Program-made: the position numbers and the translations under genes
Notes under the pieces: generated by a model
What the model saw: the letters and a program-made list of their open reading frames with translations, nothing else
Database searches by the model: none
Told to the model about the DNA's origin: nothing
Shown here: piece by piece, positions 22,370-32,224 of the stretch
Numbering within the stretch: the first letter of the stretch is position 1
Layout of the letters: each line of letters begins with the position of its first letter
NCBI GenBank assembly: GCA_007994965.1
Contig: VOPW01000001.1
Coordinates: 2,170,001 to 2,234,000, forward strand
Reading direction: 5' to 3'
Source of the DNA: Piscinibacter aquaticus
Lineage (GTDB): Bacteria; Pseudomonadota; Gammaproteobacteria; Burkholderiales; Burkholderiaceae_C
Length of the DNA: 64,000 bases

Positions 22370-22461
22370 ACCTGTTTCCCCGCGTTAACCCGCCCTTTCG
22401 TTGCAGCGCAACAGCGTGATTTGCGCTGGCGCAGGCTGGGGCCCGCGCGTCGCGCGTTCGA

Positions 22462-22875
22462 TCACTTCGAAGGAACGGCACCGGCGCCCGATGCCGGTGC
22501 AGCCGGCGTGGCGGCAGCCGCCGCCGCAGGTGCGCTGGCCGCGCCGGGCACCAGTGCGGCACCGGTGGCCGGCGTGCTCGCCGCCGGCGCAGCTGCGCCT
22601 TCGAGCACGCTCGAGCCGCCGCTCGGGCGCGAGGCGCGGTCGTTGGCGAAGAAGGCCAGCGTCAGCGTCGCGGCGAAGAAGACCGTGGCGCAGACCGCGG
22701 TGGAGCGCGAGAGGAAGTTGGCGCTGCCGGTGGCACCGAACAGGCTGCCCGAGGCGCCGCTGCCGAACGAGGCGCCCATGTCGGCGCCCTTGCCGTGCTG
22801 GACGAGCACGAGGCCGATCATCACCAGGGCCGAGATGATCTGGACGGCCACGAGCAGGTTGTGCAGGAGATTCAT
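22462..22875 (-). CDS. secG: preprotein translocase subunit SecG
   Basis: Auxiliary Sec translocon subunit, 137 residues. Two helices (LLVAVQIISALVMIGLVLV and AVCATVFFAATLTLAFFA) flank the conserved cytoplasmic loop QHGKGADMGASFGSGAS. The C-terminal tail of about 50 residues is Ala/Pro-rich, longer than in E. coli but usual in this group. Downstream of tpiA, upstream of tRNA-Leu. Confidence 0.93.
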   Translation of the reverse strand: MNLLHNLLVAVQIISALVMIGLVLVQHGKGADMGASFGSGASGSLFGATGSANFLSRSTAVCATVFFAATLTLAFFANDRASRPSGGSSVLEGAAAPAASTPATGAALVPGAASAPAAAAAATPAAPASGAGAVPSK

Positions 22876-22915
22876 GTCTGTGGGGACTCCGAGGGATTCG
22901 TTGCGTCGCAGGCCG

Positions 22916-23658
22916 TCAGGCCCCAGCGCGGCAGATGGCGACGAAATCGCCGGCCTTCAAGGAAGCGCCGCCGATCAGGCCGCCGTCGATGTCGGGTTGC
23001 GAGAACAGCGTCGCCGCGTTGTCGGGCTTTACGCTGCCGCCGTAGAGGATCTTCATCTCGCCAGCCTTCTCGCTGGCGGCCTTGAGCTGTGCGCGCAGCA
23101 GCGCGTGCACCGCCTGCGCCTGCTCGGGCGATGCGGTCTTGCCGGTGCCGATGGCCCAGACCGGCTCGTAGGCCACGACCACCTGCGAGATGCAGTGGCC
23201 GAGTGTGTGGATGACCGCGGACAGCTGGCGCTTGACCACCGCATCGGTCTGGCCGGTCTCGCGCTCGGCGAGCGTCTCGCCGACGCAGACGATCGGCGTG
23301 AGGCGATGGGCCAGCGCGATCTTCGCCTTGTCGGCCACCAGCTGGTCGCCCTCGCCATGCAGCGCGCGGCGCTCGGAGTGGCCGACGATCACGTAGCGGC
23401 AGCCGTATTCGGCCAGCATCGCGGCACTCACCTCGCCGGTGTAGGCGCCGCTCTCGTGCGCGGAGCAATCCTGCGCGCCGGAGCCGATGTCCGAGCCCTG
23501 CAGCGACAGCGCCACGTCGGCCGGTACGGATACGGCGCGCACACCGCCACCTCGGCCGTGAACGGCCCGGCAGCGCGGATCGCGGCGAGCAACTCGATGT
23601 TGCCCACGCGCGTGCCGTTCATCTTCCAGTTGCCGACCACCAGCTTGCGACGCGTCAT
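22916..23658 (-). CDS. tpiA: triosephosphate isomerase, one apparent frameshift
   Basis: Glycolytic interconversion of DHAP and glyceraldehyde-3-phosphate, about 247 residues. N terminus [13 protein letters not shown] carries the active-site Asn and Lys; VIVGHSERR has the catalytic His, [14 protein letters not shown] the catalytic Glu, and [11 protein letters not shown] the phosphate loop. One base is missing near 23523: CCGG replaces the CCTGG that would read [15 protein letters not shown]. Confidence 0.95.
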
Positions 23659-23689
23659 CGTGACTGTCCTCGAGTGTTCTTGCGTATGT

Positions 23690-24676
23690 TCACCAGGTCA
23701 GCACGATCTTGCCGACGTGCTGGTTCGATTCCATCAGCGCATGCGCCTGGGCAGCCTGCGCAGCTTCGAAGGTCTTGAAGATCACCGGCCGGACGCGGCC
23801 GGCTTCGATCCACGGCCAGACGTTCTCGCGCAGCGCTCGGGCGATGGCCGCCTTGAAAGCCACCGGGCGCGGACGCAGCGTGGAGCCGGTGATCGTCAAC
23901 CGCCGGCGCAGCACGTCGCCGGCGTCGATGCGCGCATCGACACCGCCCTGCACTGCGATGATCACCAGGCGACCATCGGTGGCGAGGCAGGCCAGCTCGC
24001 GCGCGACGTAGTCGCCCGCCACCATGTCGAGGATGACGTCGGCGCCTTTGCCTTCGGTCAGGCGCTTCACTTCCGCCGCGAAATCGTGCGAGCGGTAGTT
24101 GATCGCGTGGTCGGCGCCGAGCGCGCGGCAGGCGTCGCACTTGTCGTCGCTGCCGGCGGTGACGATCACCGTGGCGCCGGCGGCCTTGGCCAGCTGGATC
24201 GCGGTGACGCCGATGCCGCTGGTGCCGCCCTGCACGAGCAGGGTCTCGCCCGGCTGCAGCCGCGCGCGATCGAACACGTTCGACCAGACGGTGAAGAAGG
24301 TCTCCGGCAGGCTCGCCGCCTCGACATCGCTCAGCCCCTTCGGTGCCGGAAGGCACTGCTCGACCGGCGCCACGCACAGTTGGGCGTAGCCGCCGCCGGC
24401 CACCAGCGCGCAGACGCGGTCACCGAGCTTGTAGCCCGCGGCGGCCATCGCCGAGGTATCGCCACCGACGATCGTGCCCGCGACCTCCAGGCCCGGCAGG
24501 TCGGACGCTCCCGCCGGCGGCGGGTAGGCGCCCTTGCGCTGCAGCACATCGGGACGGTTGACGCCCGCCGCCGCCACGCGGATGAGCACCTCGCCCGGCC
24601 CGGCCACCGGGTCGGGCCGTTCCGCGAGCTGCAGCACCTCGGGGGCGCCGGGTCGGTCGATGGCGATCGCCTTCAT
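23690..24676 (-). CDS. NADPH:quinone oxidoreductase, PIG3-like MDR family
   Basis: Zinc-free medium-chain dehydrogenase/reductase of 328 residues. Substrate-side motif AAGVNRPDVLQRKGAYPPP; nucleotide-binding GGTSGIGVTAIQLAKAAGAT near residue 145. It resembles PIG3-type quinone oxidoreductases, which reduce quinones with NADPH. Start MKAIAIDRPG at 24676 gives the usual N terminus. Between pnp and tpiA in the conserved cluster. Confidence 0.85.
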   Translation of the reverse strand: MKAIAIDRPGAPEVLQLAERPDPVAGPGEVLIRVAAAGVNRPDVLQRKGAYPPPAGASDLPGLEVAGTIVGGDTSAMAAAGYKLGDRVCALVAGGGYAQLCVAPVEQCLPAPKGLSDVEAASLPETFFTVWSNVFDRARLQPGETLLVQGGTSGIGVTAIQLAKAAGATVIVTAGSDDKCDACRALGADHAINYRSHDFAAEVKRLTEGKGADVILDMVAGDYVARELACLATDGRLVIIAVQGGVDARIDAGDVLRRRLTITGSTLRPRPVAFKAAIARALRENVWPWIEAGRVRPVIFKTFEAAQAAQAHALMESNQHVGKIVLTW

Positions 24677-24683
24677 GCGCGCA

Positions 24684-26827
24684 TCAGCCTTCGCCGCGCT
24701 CCTCGGCGGCCGGTGCGGCCGGCGCCGGCTGCGCATCGCGCTCGAGCAGCGCCTTCATCGACAGCTTGACGCGGCCCTTCTCGTCGGTCTCGAGCACCTT
24801 GACCTTGACGATCTGGCCTTCCTTCAGGAAGTCGGTGACCTTCTCGACACGCTGGTGCGCGATCTGGCTGATGTGCAGCAGGCCGTCCTTGCCGGGCAGC
24901 AGGTTCACCAGCGCACCGAAGTCGAGGATCTTGGTGACCGGGCCTTCGTAGATCTTGCCCACCTCGACCTCGGCGGTGATCTCGGCGATGCGCTTCTTCG
25001 CGTACTCGGCCTTCTCGGCGTCGGTCGAGGCGATGGTGATGGTGCCGTCCTCGCCGATGTCGATCGTCGTGCCGGTCTCTTCGGTCAGCGCACGGATGGT
25101 GGCGCCGCCCTTGCCGATCACGTCGCGGATCTTCTCCGGATTGATCTTCATCGTGTACAGGCGCGGAGCGAATTGCGAGACCTCGGTCTTCGCGCCGCCC
25201 ATCGCCTCGACCATCTTGCCGAGGATGTGCATGCGGGCTTCCTTGGCCTGGGCCAGCGCCACCTGCATGATCTCCTTGGTGATGCCCTGGATCTTGATGT
25301 CCATCTGCAGGGCGGTCACGCCGGCGGTGGTGCCGGCCACCTTGAAGTCCATGTCGCCGAGGTGATCCTCGTCACCGAGGATGTCGGTCAGCACGGCGAA
25401 GCGGTTGCCTTCCTTGATCAGTCCCATCGCGATGCCGGCCACGTGGGCCTTCATCGGTACGCCGGCGTCCATCAGCGCGAGGCAGCCGCCGCACACCGAA
25501 GCCATCGACGAGGAGCCGTTGCTCTCGGTGATCTCCGAGACCACGCGCATCGAGTACGGGAACTCGGTGCGGTCCGGCAGCACCGCGACCAGCGCGCGCT
25601 TGGCCAGGCGGCCGTGGCCGATCTCGCGGCGCTTCGGGCTTCCCACGCGGCCCGTCTCGCCGGTGGCGAACGGGGGCATGTTGTAGTGAAGCATGAAGTG
25701 CTCGCTGAACTCGCCGGACAGCGCGTCGATCTTCTGGCTGTCGCGGTCGGTGCCCAGCGTGGCGGCGACCAGCGCCTGCGTCTCGCCGCGGGTGAACAGT
25801 GCCGAGCCGTGCACGCGCGGCAGCACGCTGCTGCGGATCTCGATCGGGCGCACGGTGCGGGTGTCGCGGCCGTCGATGCGCGGCTCGCCGGCGAGGATCT
25901 GGCCTCGCACGATGCGCGCCTCGATCTCGAACAGCAGTCCTTCGACCTTGACGGCGTCGAACTCGACGCCCTCTTCCTTCAGCGCGCTGAAGACGGCCGC
26001 GTAGGCGTCACGGCAGGCCTGCGTGCGCGCCTGCTTGAGCGGATCTGGTACGCCGCCGCGAGCTTGGGCTCGGCCAGCGCATTGATCTTGGCGATGAAGG
26101 CCTCGTCCTTGGCCGGGGCCTTCCAGTCCCAGGCCGGCTTGCCGGCATCGCGCACCAGCTCGTGGATCGCGTTGATCGCGATGTTGCCCTGCTCGTGGCC
26201 GAACACCACGCCGCCGAGCATGATCTCTTCCGACAGCTGCTGCGCCTCCGACTCGACCATCAGCACGGCCGCTTCGGTGCCGGCGACGACGAGGTCCATC
26301 TTCGAGTCGAGCAGTTGCGTCTTGCCCGGGTTCAGCACGTACTGGCCGTCGATGTAGCCGACGCGCGCGGCGCCGATCGGGCCATTGAACGGAATGCCGG
26401 AGATCGCCAGCGCGGCGCTCGCACCGATCATCGACGGGATGTCGGCCGACACTTCGGGGTTCAGCGACAGCACGTGGATGATCACCTGCACTTCGTTGAA
26501 GAAGCCATCCGGGAACAGCGGGCGCAGCGGGCGGTCGATCAGGCGCGAGGTCAGCGTCTCGAGCTCGCTCGGGCGGCCCTCACGCTTGAAGAAGCTGCCC
26601 GGGATCTTGCCCGCGGCATAGGTCTTCTCGACGTAGTCGACGGTCAGCGGGAAGAAGTCCTGGCCCGGCTTCGCCTCGGTCTTGGCGACCACGGTCGCGA
26701 GGATCACGGTGTCCTCGACGTTGACCAGCACGGCGCCGCTGGACTGGCGCGCGATCTCGCCCGTCTCCATCGTGACGGTGTGCTGGCCCCACTGGAAGGT
26801 CTTGGTGACTTTGTTGAACATGCTCAT
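24684..26827 (-). CDS. pnp: polynucleotide phosphorylase, one apparent frameshift
   Basis: 3'-5' phosphorolytic exoribonuclease of the RNA degradosome, about 714 residues. Two RNase PH domains (first near residues 10-140; second beginning [13 protein letters not shown]), then a KH domain with [16 protein letters not shown] and an S1 domain with [20 protein letters not shown]. Start ATG at 26827 ([11 protein letters not shown]) is preceded by GGAG at good spacing. One C is missing near 26038 (TCCAAG read as TCAAG) in the linker between the PH domains. Confidence 0.95.
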
Positions 26828-26983
26828 TGGGTTCTCCAATCTCTGTTGGCGGCGGCTCTACAGGGGCCGCCGGTTTCCCGGAGCTGCGGCATCCTGGCGC
26901 GATGCCATTCCAGCGAGGCTGAGCTGCTCAGCGTCGGTGGAATGACACATCGTCATCGTTGGCTGCCGGACTCCAAACGCGAA

Positions 26984-27014
26984 GAGCCTGTGCTGGCGGA
27001 TTCCAGACAGGCTC
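26984..27014 (-). terminator. terminator-like hairpin after rpsO
   Basis: Inverted repeat GAGCCTGT (26984-26991) and ACAGGCTC (27007-27014), extended inward by CTGG/CCAG with one bulged base. It lies 19 bases after the rpsO stop; the downstream T content on the minus strand is weak (TTCGCGTTT). It may set the rpsO/pnp boundary or act as a processing stem, as known in other bacteria. Confidence 0.6.
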
Positions 27015-27032
27015 CTCGAATTCATGCGTGGC

Positions 27033-27296
27033 TTACTTGCGCAGGCCCAGCTTGGCGATCAGCGCCGTGTAGCGGTCGGCGTCGCGGTCCTTCAGGTACG
27101 CCAGCAGGCTTTTGCGCTGGTTGACCAGCTTGAGCAGGCCGCGGCGGCCGTGGTGGTCCTTGGCGTGGGTCTTGAAGTGCGGCGTCAGTTCGTTGATGCG
27201 CGCGGTCAGCAGCGCGACCTGCACTTCCGGGGAGCCGGTGTCGTTGGCGCTGCGGGCATTGGCCTTGACGATCTCGGCCTTGTTGATGGCGGTCAT
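27033..27296 (-). CDS. rpsO: 30S ribosomal protein S15
   Basis: Primary 16S rRNA-binding protein, 87 residues. The family motifs [20 protein letters not shown] and [20 protein letters not shown] are present. Upstream of pnp, as usual. The Shine-Dalgarno GAGGAAAC lies inside a hairpin (see 27301-27317), which suggests autogenous translational control. Confidence 0.97.
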   Translation of the reverse strand: MTAINKAEIVKANARSANDTGSPEVQVALLTARINELTPHFKTHAKDHHGRRGLLKLVNQRKSLLAYLKDRDADRYTALIAKLGLRK

Positions 27297-27300
27297 TCGA

Positions 27301-27383
27301 GTTTCCTCTGGGGAAACCGAGCGCGCTCCCTGCGTGGGGCTCCGCCGCGGTTTCCGGTTTCACTTGCGGACACCGGTGAAACC
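27301..27383 (-). promoter_or_regulatory. rpsO leader with SD-sequestering hairpin
   Basis: Two inverted repeats on the minus-strand transcript: GGTTTCAC/GTGAAACC (27356-27383) and GTTTCC/GGAAAC (27301-27317). The second encloses the Shine-Dalgarno GAGGA and ends four bases before the ATG. S15 of several bacteria represses its own translation through leader structure; whether this leader does so is inference. A TATAAT at 27433-27438 gives a plausible -10 for a transcript starting near 27426, although no good -35 is seen. Confidence 0.5.
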
Positions 27384-27433
27384 GACCGGTGCCGTGCCTG
27401 TTCGCGCCCTTGACGGAACGCAAAACCGCAGGA

Positions 27434-28588
27434 TTATAGCCCGAGCGCGCCAGCCAGCCGCCCCACCCCGGCCTCGAGCCTCGCCGGGTCGCGCGAGGCG
27501 AAGCACCAGCGCAACCAGCCCTCGGCCTCCGGCCCGAAGGCGGCGCCCGGCGCCAGGCCGAGGCCCGCCTCGGCCACCGGGCGCTTGGCGAAGGCCAGCG
27601 AATCGTCCTGCCCTTCGACGCGGAAGAAGGCATACATGCCTCCGTCAGGAAGCGCCACCGAAACGCCCGGCAGCGCCGCCAGTGCCGGCAGCAGCGTGTC
27701 GCGGCAGGTCTTCAGGCGCCCCACCAACGCCGGCACGAACTCGTCGGCCTGCGACAGCGCCGCCAGACCTGCGCGCTGCACGAACACCGGCGCACAGGAG
27801 GTGTTGAACTCGATCAGCTTGCCCATCGCCTCGATCACCGGAACCGGCGCCACCAGCCAGCCGAGTCGCCAGCCGGTCATCAGGAAGCTCTTCGAGAAGC
27901 TGTGCACCACCACCAGGCGATCTTCCGGCGAGGCGATGTCGAGGAAGCTCGGCGCGCAGCGGGCACCCTCGCGGTAGTACAGCCGCTCGTAGACCTCGTC
28001 GGCCACGATCCAGGTGCCGGTGCGCCGGCAGTGATCGAGCAGCGCCTGCTGCTCGGCACGCTCGAGCGTCCAGCCGGTCGGGTTGTTCGGCGCATTGACC
28101 AGCAGCACGCGGGTGCGGTCCGTCACCGCCTCCAGCAGCGCCGGCAGATCGAGCCGCCACGCGCCATGGTCCACCTTCAGCGGCACGCGCTTCACCTGCG
28201 CGCCGAGGATCTGCGGCTGCGCCGTGAGGTTGGGCCACACCGGCACCACCGCCACGACCTCATCGCCGGCGCCGGCCAGCGCCTGCATGGCCAGCATCAG
28301 GGCGTTGACGCCCGAGGAGGTGACGGCAATGCGCTCCGGACCGACCGTGCCATGCAGCGACGACGTGTAGCGCGCCAGCGCCTCGCGCAGTTCGGGCAGA
28401 CCGAGGTTGTGGGAATAGAAGGTGTCACCGGCCGCCAGCGACGCCGCGGCCGCGTCGCGCACGAAGGCGGGCGTCACTTCGTCGCTCTCGCCGAACCAGA
28501 AGGCAAGCACGTCGCTGCGGCCCAGGCCGGCATTGGCCACCTCGCGGATCTTCGAGCCGGGCAGGCCGGCGATCACGGGTCGGATCAT
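27434..28588 (-). CDS. fold-type I PLP-dependent aminotransferase
   Basis: Class I/II aminotransferase of 384 residues. The PLP lysine lies in VVHSFSKSFLMTGWRLGW (near residue 230); NAPNNPTGWTL and the DEVYERLYY Asp-x-x-Tyr contact PLP, and the C-terminal Arg is in RWCFAS. Substrate unknown; it resembles aspartate/aromatic type enzymes of the broad AspC-like subfamily. ATG overlaps the stop of the upstream binding-protein gene by four bases (ATGA), so the two are coupled. Confidence 0.85.
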   Translation of the reverse strand: MIRPVIAGLPGSKIREVANAGLGRSDVLAFWFGESDEVTPAFVRDAAAASLAAGDTFYSHNLGLPELREALARYTSSLHGTVGPERIAVTSSGVNALMLAMQALAGAGDEVVAVVPVWPNLTAQPQILGAQVKRVPLKVDHGAWRLDLPALLEAVTDRTRVLLVNAPNNPTGWTLERAEQQALLDHCRRTGTWIVADEVYERLYYREGARCAPSFLDIASPEDRLVVVHSFSKSFLMTGWRLGWLVAPVPVIEAMGKLIEFNTSCAPVFVQRAGLAALSQADEFVPALVGRLKTCRDTLLPALAALPGVSVALPDGGMYAFFRVEGQDDSLAFAKRPVAEAGLGLAPGAAFGPEAEGWLRWCFASRDPARLEAGVGRLAGALGL

Positions 28589-29867
28589 GGTCCGGGGCGC
28601 TCCATCGTGCAGGTGTGCGGCAGTTCGGTCGCACGCGCGTCGAAGGCGCGCACCGTTCGGAAACCGTAGCCGGAGCCTTCATTGTCGACGCGCACGCCTG
28701 GCGCGCCGAGACGGTCCATCACGCTGACGATCAGCGGCTGGATGAACTGATGGTCGTCGGCGCGCATCCAGCCGGCGTGCAGGCCCCCGAGCGTGCTGCC
28801 GTCGTAGCGCAGCCCCTCGAGCGCTCGCGCCACGGCGCCGGCCTCGGCGCTGCCGGCGCGTTCGATCGCCGCGACGAGCATCTCCACCATCACCTGCATG
28901 CGCGCGTGCTGGTAGTCCTCCTCGGGCTTGGGGAAGCGGGCGCGGAAGGCGGCGTGGAAGTCGCGCGCCGCCGGCGAGTCGACGTTGGGATGCCACTCGG
29001 CCACTGCCAGCACGCGGCCGACGCCCGCGTCTCCGATCGCCGCCGGCGCCCCAGCGCATTGCCGTAGAAGCTGTAGATGCGCGCCTCGACGCCCACCTCC
29101 CGCAGCGCCTTCACGAGCAGCGTCAAGTCGTTGCCCCAGTTGCCGGTGAGCACGGCCTGCGCACCGCTGGCCTTGACCTTCATCGCATAGGGCAGGAAGT
29201 CCTTCACGCGGCCGATCGGGTGCAGTTCGTCGCCGACGATCTGCACGTCGGGCCGGGCCGCACCGATGCGGGCGCGGGCCTCGCGCCGCACATGCTGGCC
29301 GAAGCTGTAGTCCTGCCCGATCAGGTAGACCTTCTTCACCGCCGCGTCGGTGCGCATCACGTCCACGAGCGCCGCCAGCGCATGTCGGCATGTGCATCGA
29401 AGCGGAAGTGCCAGTAGCTGCACTTTTCGTTGGTCAGCACCGGATCGACCGCCGAGTAGTTCAACAGCAGCGCGCGCATCAGGGCTGCGCTGGTTGTGCT
29501 TGTTCAGCGCCTCGACCAGCGCCGCCGCCACCGCGGAGCTGTTGCCCTGGGTGACGAAGGCCACGCGCCGATCCAGCGCGGCGCGCAGCACGGACAGCGA
29601 TTCTTCGCTGCTGCCCTTGCCGTCGAAGCGCAGCAGCTCTAGCGGGCGTGCGCCGCCGGGCAGTCGCACGCCGCCTCGGCGGTTCACCCGCTCGACGGCA
29701 AACAGCAGGTTGCGGTGCACGGCCTCGCCCGCGTTGGCGAAGGGGCCGGACAAGCCTTCGATCAGGGCGAGAGGGATGGGCGCGGATGCCGGCGCCTGGG
29801 CGGCGAGCGGCGAACAGATGGCCGCCGCGGCGAGCGCCGCCGCGGCGCGAAGGAGAAGTCGGATCAT
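28585..29867 (-). CDS. periplasmic amino-acid-type ABC solute-binding protein, three apparent frameshifts
   Basis: Livk/branched-chain-type substrate-binding protein of about 428 residues. A cleavable signal (RLLLRAAAALAAAAICSPLAAQA) is followed by IPLALIEGLSGPFANAGE, typical of the family. Later motifs are YLIGQDYSFGQHV and ALEGLRYDGSTLGGLHAG. Frame breaks near 29488 (two bases, a GC unit), near 29376 (one base; CCTGG restored) and near 29053 (one G from a G run). Between the first two the true sequence reads LLNYSAVDPVL then NEKCSYWHFRFDAHADM. No permease or ATPase genes are nearby, so it is an orphan component. Confidence 0.82.
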
Positions 29868-29918
29868 CGGGGAAGAGGAAGGCGGCCGGGCCGCGAACGG
29901 CGGCGGATTCTAGGTGCC

Positions 29919-30954
29919 TCAGCGCACCACGTCGGCAAGCGGCCAGCGCGGCTTCACGCCGAAGCTGTAGTCACGGGTTGCGGCCTGCGCGCCAGCCTGC
30001 AGGCGCAGCGCCGCGGCCAGCGCGATCATCGCGCCGTTGTCGGTGCACAGCGCGAGTTCCGGGTAGTGCACGCGCACGCGCCGCTTCGCGCAGGCCTCGT
30101 TCAGCTGCCGGCGCAGCGAGGCATTCGCACCGACGCCGCCCGCCACCACCAGTCGGTCGAGGCCGGTCTGCTTCAGTGCGCTGATCGACTTGCGCACCAG
30201 CACGTCGACGATGGCCTGCTGCGTGGATGCGGCGGTGTGCCAGATCCTGCTGGCAGACGTTGGCGCCGAGGCCGGCCAGGCGCGTGCGCACCGCCGTCTT
30301 CAGCCCGGCGAAGGAGAAGTCGAGATCGCCGCTGTGCAGCAGCGGCCGCGGCAGGTCGAAGGTCGAGGCATCGCCGAACTCCGCCAGCCGCGCCAGCGCC
30401 GGCCCGCCCGGATAGCCCAGGCCCATCAGCTTGGCCGACTTGTCGAAAGCCTCGCCCGCGGCATCGTCGATCGTCTCGCCGAGCAGTTCGTACTGCGCCA
30501 CGCCATCGACTCGCATCAGCTGCGTGTGGCCGCCCGACACGAGCAGCGCAACGAACGGGAACGCGGGCGGATCGGTCGACAGGAAGGGCGACAGCAGATG
30601 CCCTTCGAGGTGATGGATGGGCAGCGTCGGCCTGTCGAGCGACGCGGCCAGCGCGCAGGCCACGCCGGCGCCCACCAGCAGCGCACCAGCCAGGCCCGGG
30701 CCCTGCGTGTAGGCCACGACATCGATGTCGGCCAGCGTGCGGCCGGCCGCGGCCATCACCTGCCGCACCAGCGGAACGACGCGGCGGATGTGGTCACGAG
30801 ACGCCAGTTCGGGCACTACGCCGCCGTAGGCCTGGTGCATGTCGATCTGCGTGTGCAGCGCATGCGCCAGCAGCGCCGGGGTGCCTTCACCGTGCGACGA
30901 GACCAGCGCCACGCCGGTCTCGTCGCACGACGATTCGATGCCGAGAACGTTCAT
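29919..30954 (-). CDS. tsaD: tRNA N6-adenosine threonylcarbamoyltransferase, one apparent frameshift
   Basis: Catalytic subunit for t6A37 in ANN-decoding tRNAs, about 345 residues. Motifs: [14 protein letters not shown] (ASKHA nucleotide fold), metal-binding HLEGH, and GYPGGPAL. Frame breaks near 30240 after CQQDLA; adding two bases restores [16 protein letters not shown] and then [15 protein letters not shown]. Essential in most bacteria, so real inactivation is unlikely. Confidence 0.94.
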
Positions 30955-30984
30955 GCGCCGAGTCTACGGCGCGGGCCGGGTGCC

Positions 30985-31380
30985 CTAGGCCAGTGCGGTT
31001 GCCCGCCTCCTTCGGTTGGCCCGGCACACGGCCGTCTGCCACGGCAGTTGATAGAGGGCAGTGTTCAAGCACAACATGCGCACGGCGTCGTCGACAGCCA
31101 CGCCCTCCTCGTCCACGAAGCAGGCGTTGGACACGATCGACAGCGGATCCGCAATCGCCACGACATCCGGCATCACCTCGCGCCAGTCCCAGGCGATGCC
31201 AAGCATCGAATCGCGTGTCTCGAAGCCCCACAGCAACTGCCCGTAGCGCAGCGACTTGTGTGAATCGTCCACGTGCACCGACATGCCCAGGTGGCGCAGG
31301 CGCCGCACCGACTGCTGCCAGTCGTCCAAGGGCGTCGGAACCGTGGGCCACGTCACGATTTTCCAAGCAGGTATCGTCAT
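30985..31380 (-). CDS. RsaM-like (DUF4902-type) quorum-sensing modulator, tentative
   Basis: Small soluble protein of 131 residues with no signal or membrane helix. The middle, GIAWDWREVMPDVVAIADPL then SIVSNACFVDEEG, and the end LNTALYQLPWQ resemble the RsaM/DUF4902 family. That family lies beside luxR/luxI genes in Burkholderia and Pseudomonas and tunes AHL signalling. The assignment is from memory of the family pattern, without alignment. It is divergent from the LuxR-type gene, with a 107-bp shared promoter region, which supports the role. SD is weak (AGAAG). Confidence 0.5.
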   Translation of the reverse strand: MTIPAWKIVTWPTVPTPLDDWQQSVRRLRHLGMSVHVDDSHKSLRYGQLLWGFETRDSMLGIAWDWREVMPDVVAIADPLSIVSNACFVDEEGVAVDDAVRMLCLNTALYQLPWQTAVCRANRRRRATALA

Positions 31381-31440
31381 AATGCGTTCGTCTTCTGTTG
31401 GAACATCTGCAGTGTCGGCGGCTGCGGTGCGTGCCTCAAG

Positions 31441-31456
31441 CTGTCAACCCTGGTAG
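31441..31456. promoter_or_regulatory. possible lux-type box in the divergent promoter
   Basis: CTGTCAACCCTGGTAG fits the minimal CT-N12-AG pattern of LuxR-family operators, but the two half-sites match imperfectly. It is 32 bp before the luxR ATG and 60 bp from the RsaM-like start. A chance match is quite possible. Confidence 0.25.
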
Positions 31457-31487
31457 CAATCAAGTCTGGTAGCCCCCCACCCTGCTC

Positions 31488-32196
31488 ATGAGACTTCAGC
31501 GGTTCCTCGATGTCAGCCAGTCGTGCGACGTGGAAACGTTCGAGCGGCGCCTGATCGGCTTCGCGCATGAGCTGGACTTCGGCATTGCCACGGCCGTGCT
31601 GGTGAGCGCCACGCCGGGGCAGGATCCGATCATCGTCAGCGTCGGCAACACGCCGGAGTCGTTCAGGGAGGCGTCGCACAACGCGGGTGACGTCAAGCGC
31701 GATCCGGTGATCCGGCGCCTGAAGTCGCTGAGCGTGCCCTTCATCTACGACCAGGATCTCTACGTCGACGAGGGCGCAGCAGACCTGTGGGAGCAGCAGG
31801 CTGCCTACGGTTATCGCACCGGCATCGCCGTGGCGCTGCACCTGCCGGGGCACAAGCACTTCCTGCTTGGCGTCAATCGGGAGCAGGCGCTGCCGCGCGA
31901 GGACGAACAACTCACGCGCATGCTGGCCGATCTGCAGTTTCTTGCCGTGCATGCGCAGGACGCCGCACAGCGACTGCTGGTGCCGCGCGACGAGGAGCTC
32001 GACGCCCCCACCTGACGCCGCGCGAACTCGACATCCTGCGTCTGACGCGCGACGGCAAGTCGGCCTGGGTGGCAGGGCAGATCCTCGGCATCAGCGAGCA
32101 CACGGTGAACTTCCACCTGCGCAACATCCAGCGCAAGCTCAACACCACCTCAAGCACCAGGCGGTGCTGGTGGCGATGCGCCACGGGCTGATCTGA
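31488..32196 (+). CDS. LuxR-family transcriptional regulator, no partner synthase, two apparent frameshifts
   Basis: About 236 residues: an autoinducer-binding-like domain (1-165) then a GerE/LuxR HTH with LTPRELDILRLT and SEHTVNFHLRNIQRKLN. Using TraR numbering, D70 and P71 (RDPVI) are kept, but the usually invariant W57, Y61 and W85 are F, S and Y here, with exact spacing. The pocket may therefore bind something other than a standard AHL. Frame breaks near 32010 (a C-run, five for six) and 32149 (TCCAAG read as TCAAG); corrected end SKHQAVLVAMRHGLI. No luxI homologue is in the window. Confidence 0.88.
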
Positions 32197-32224
32197 GATC
32201 AGGGACCGCCAGCGGGCGCCATCC

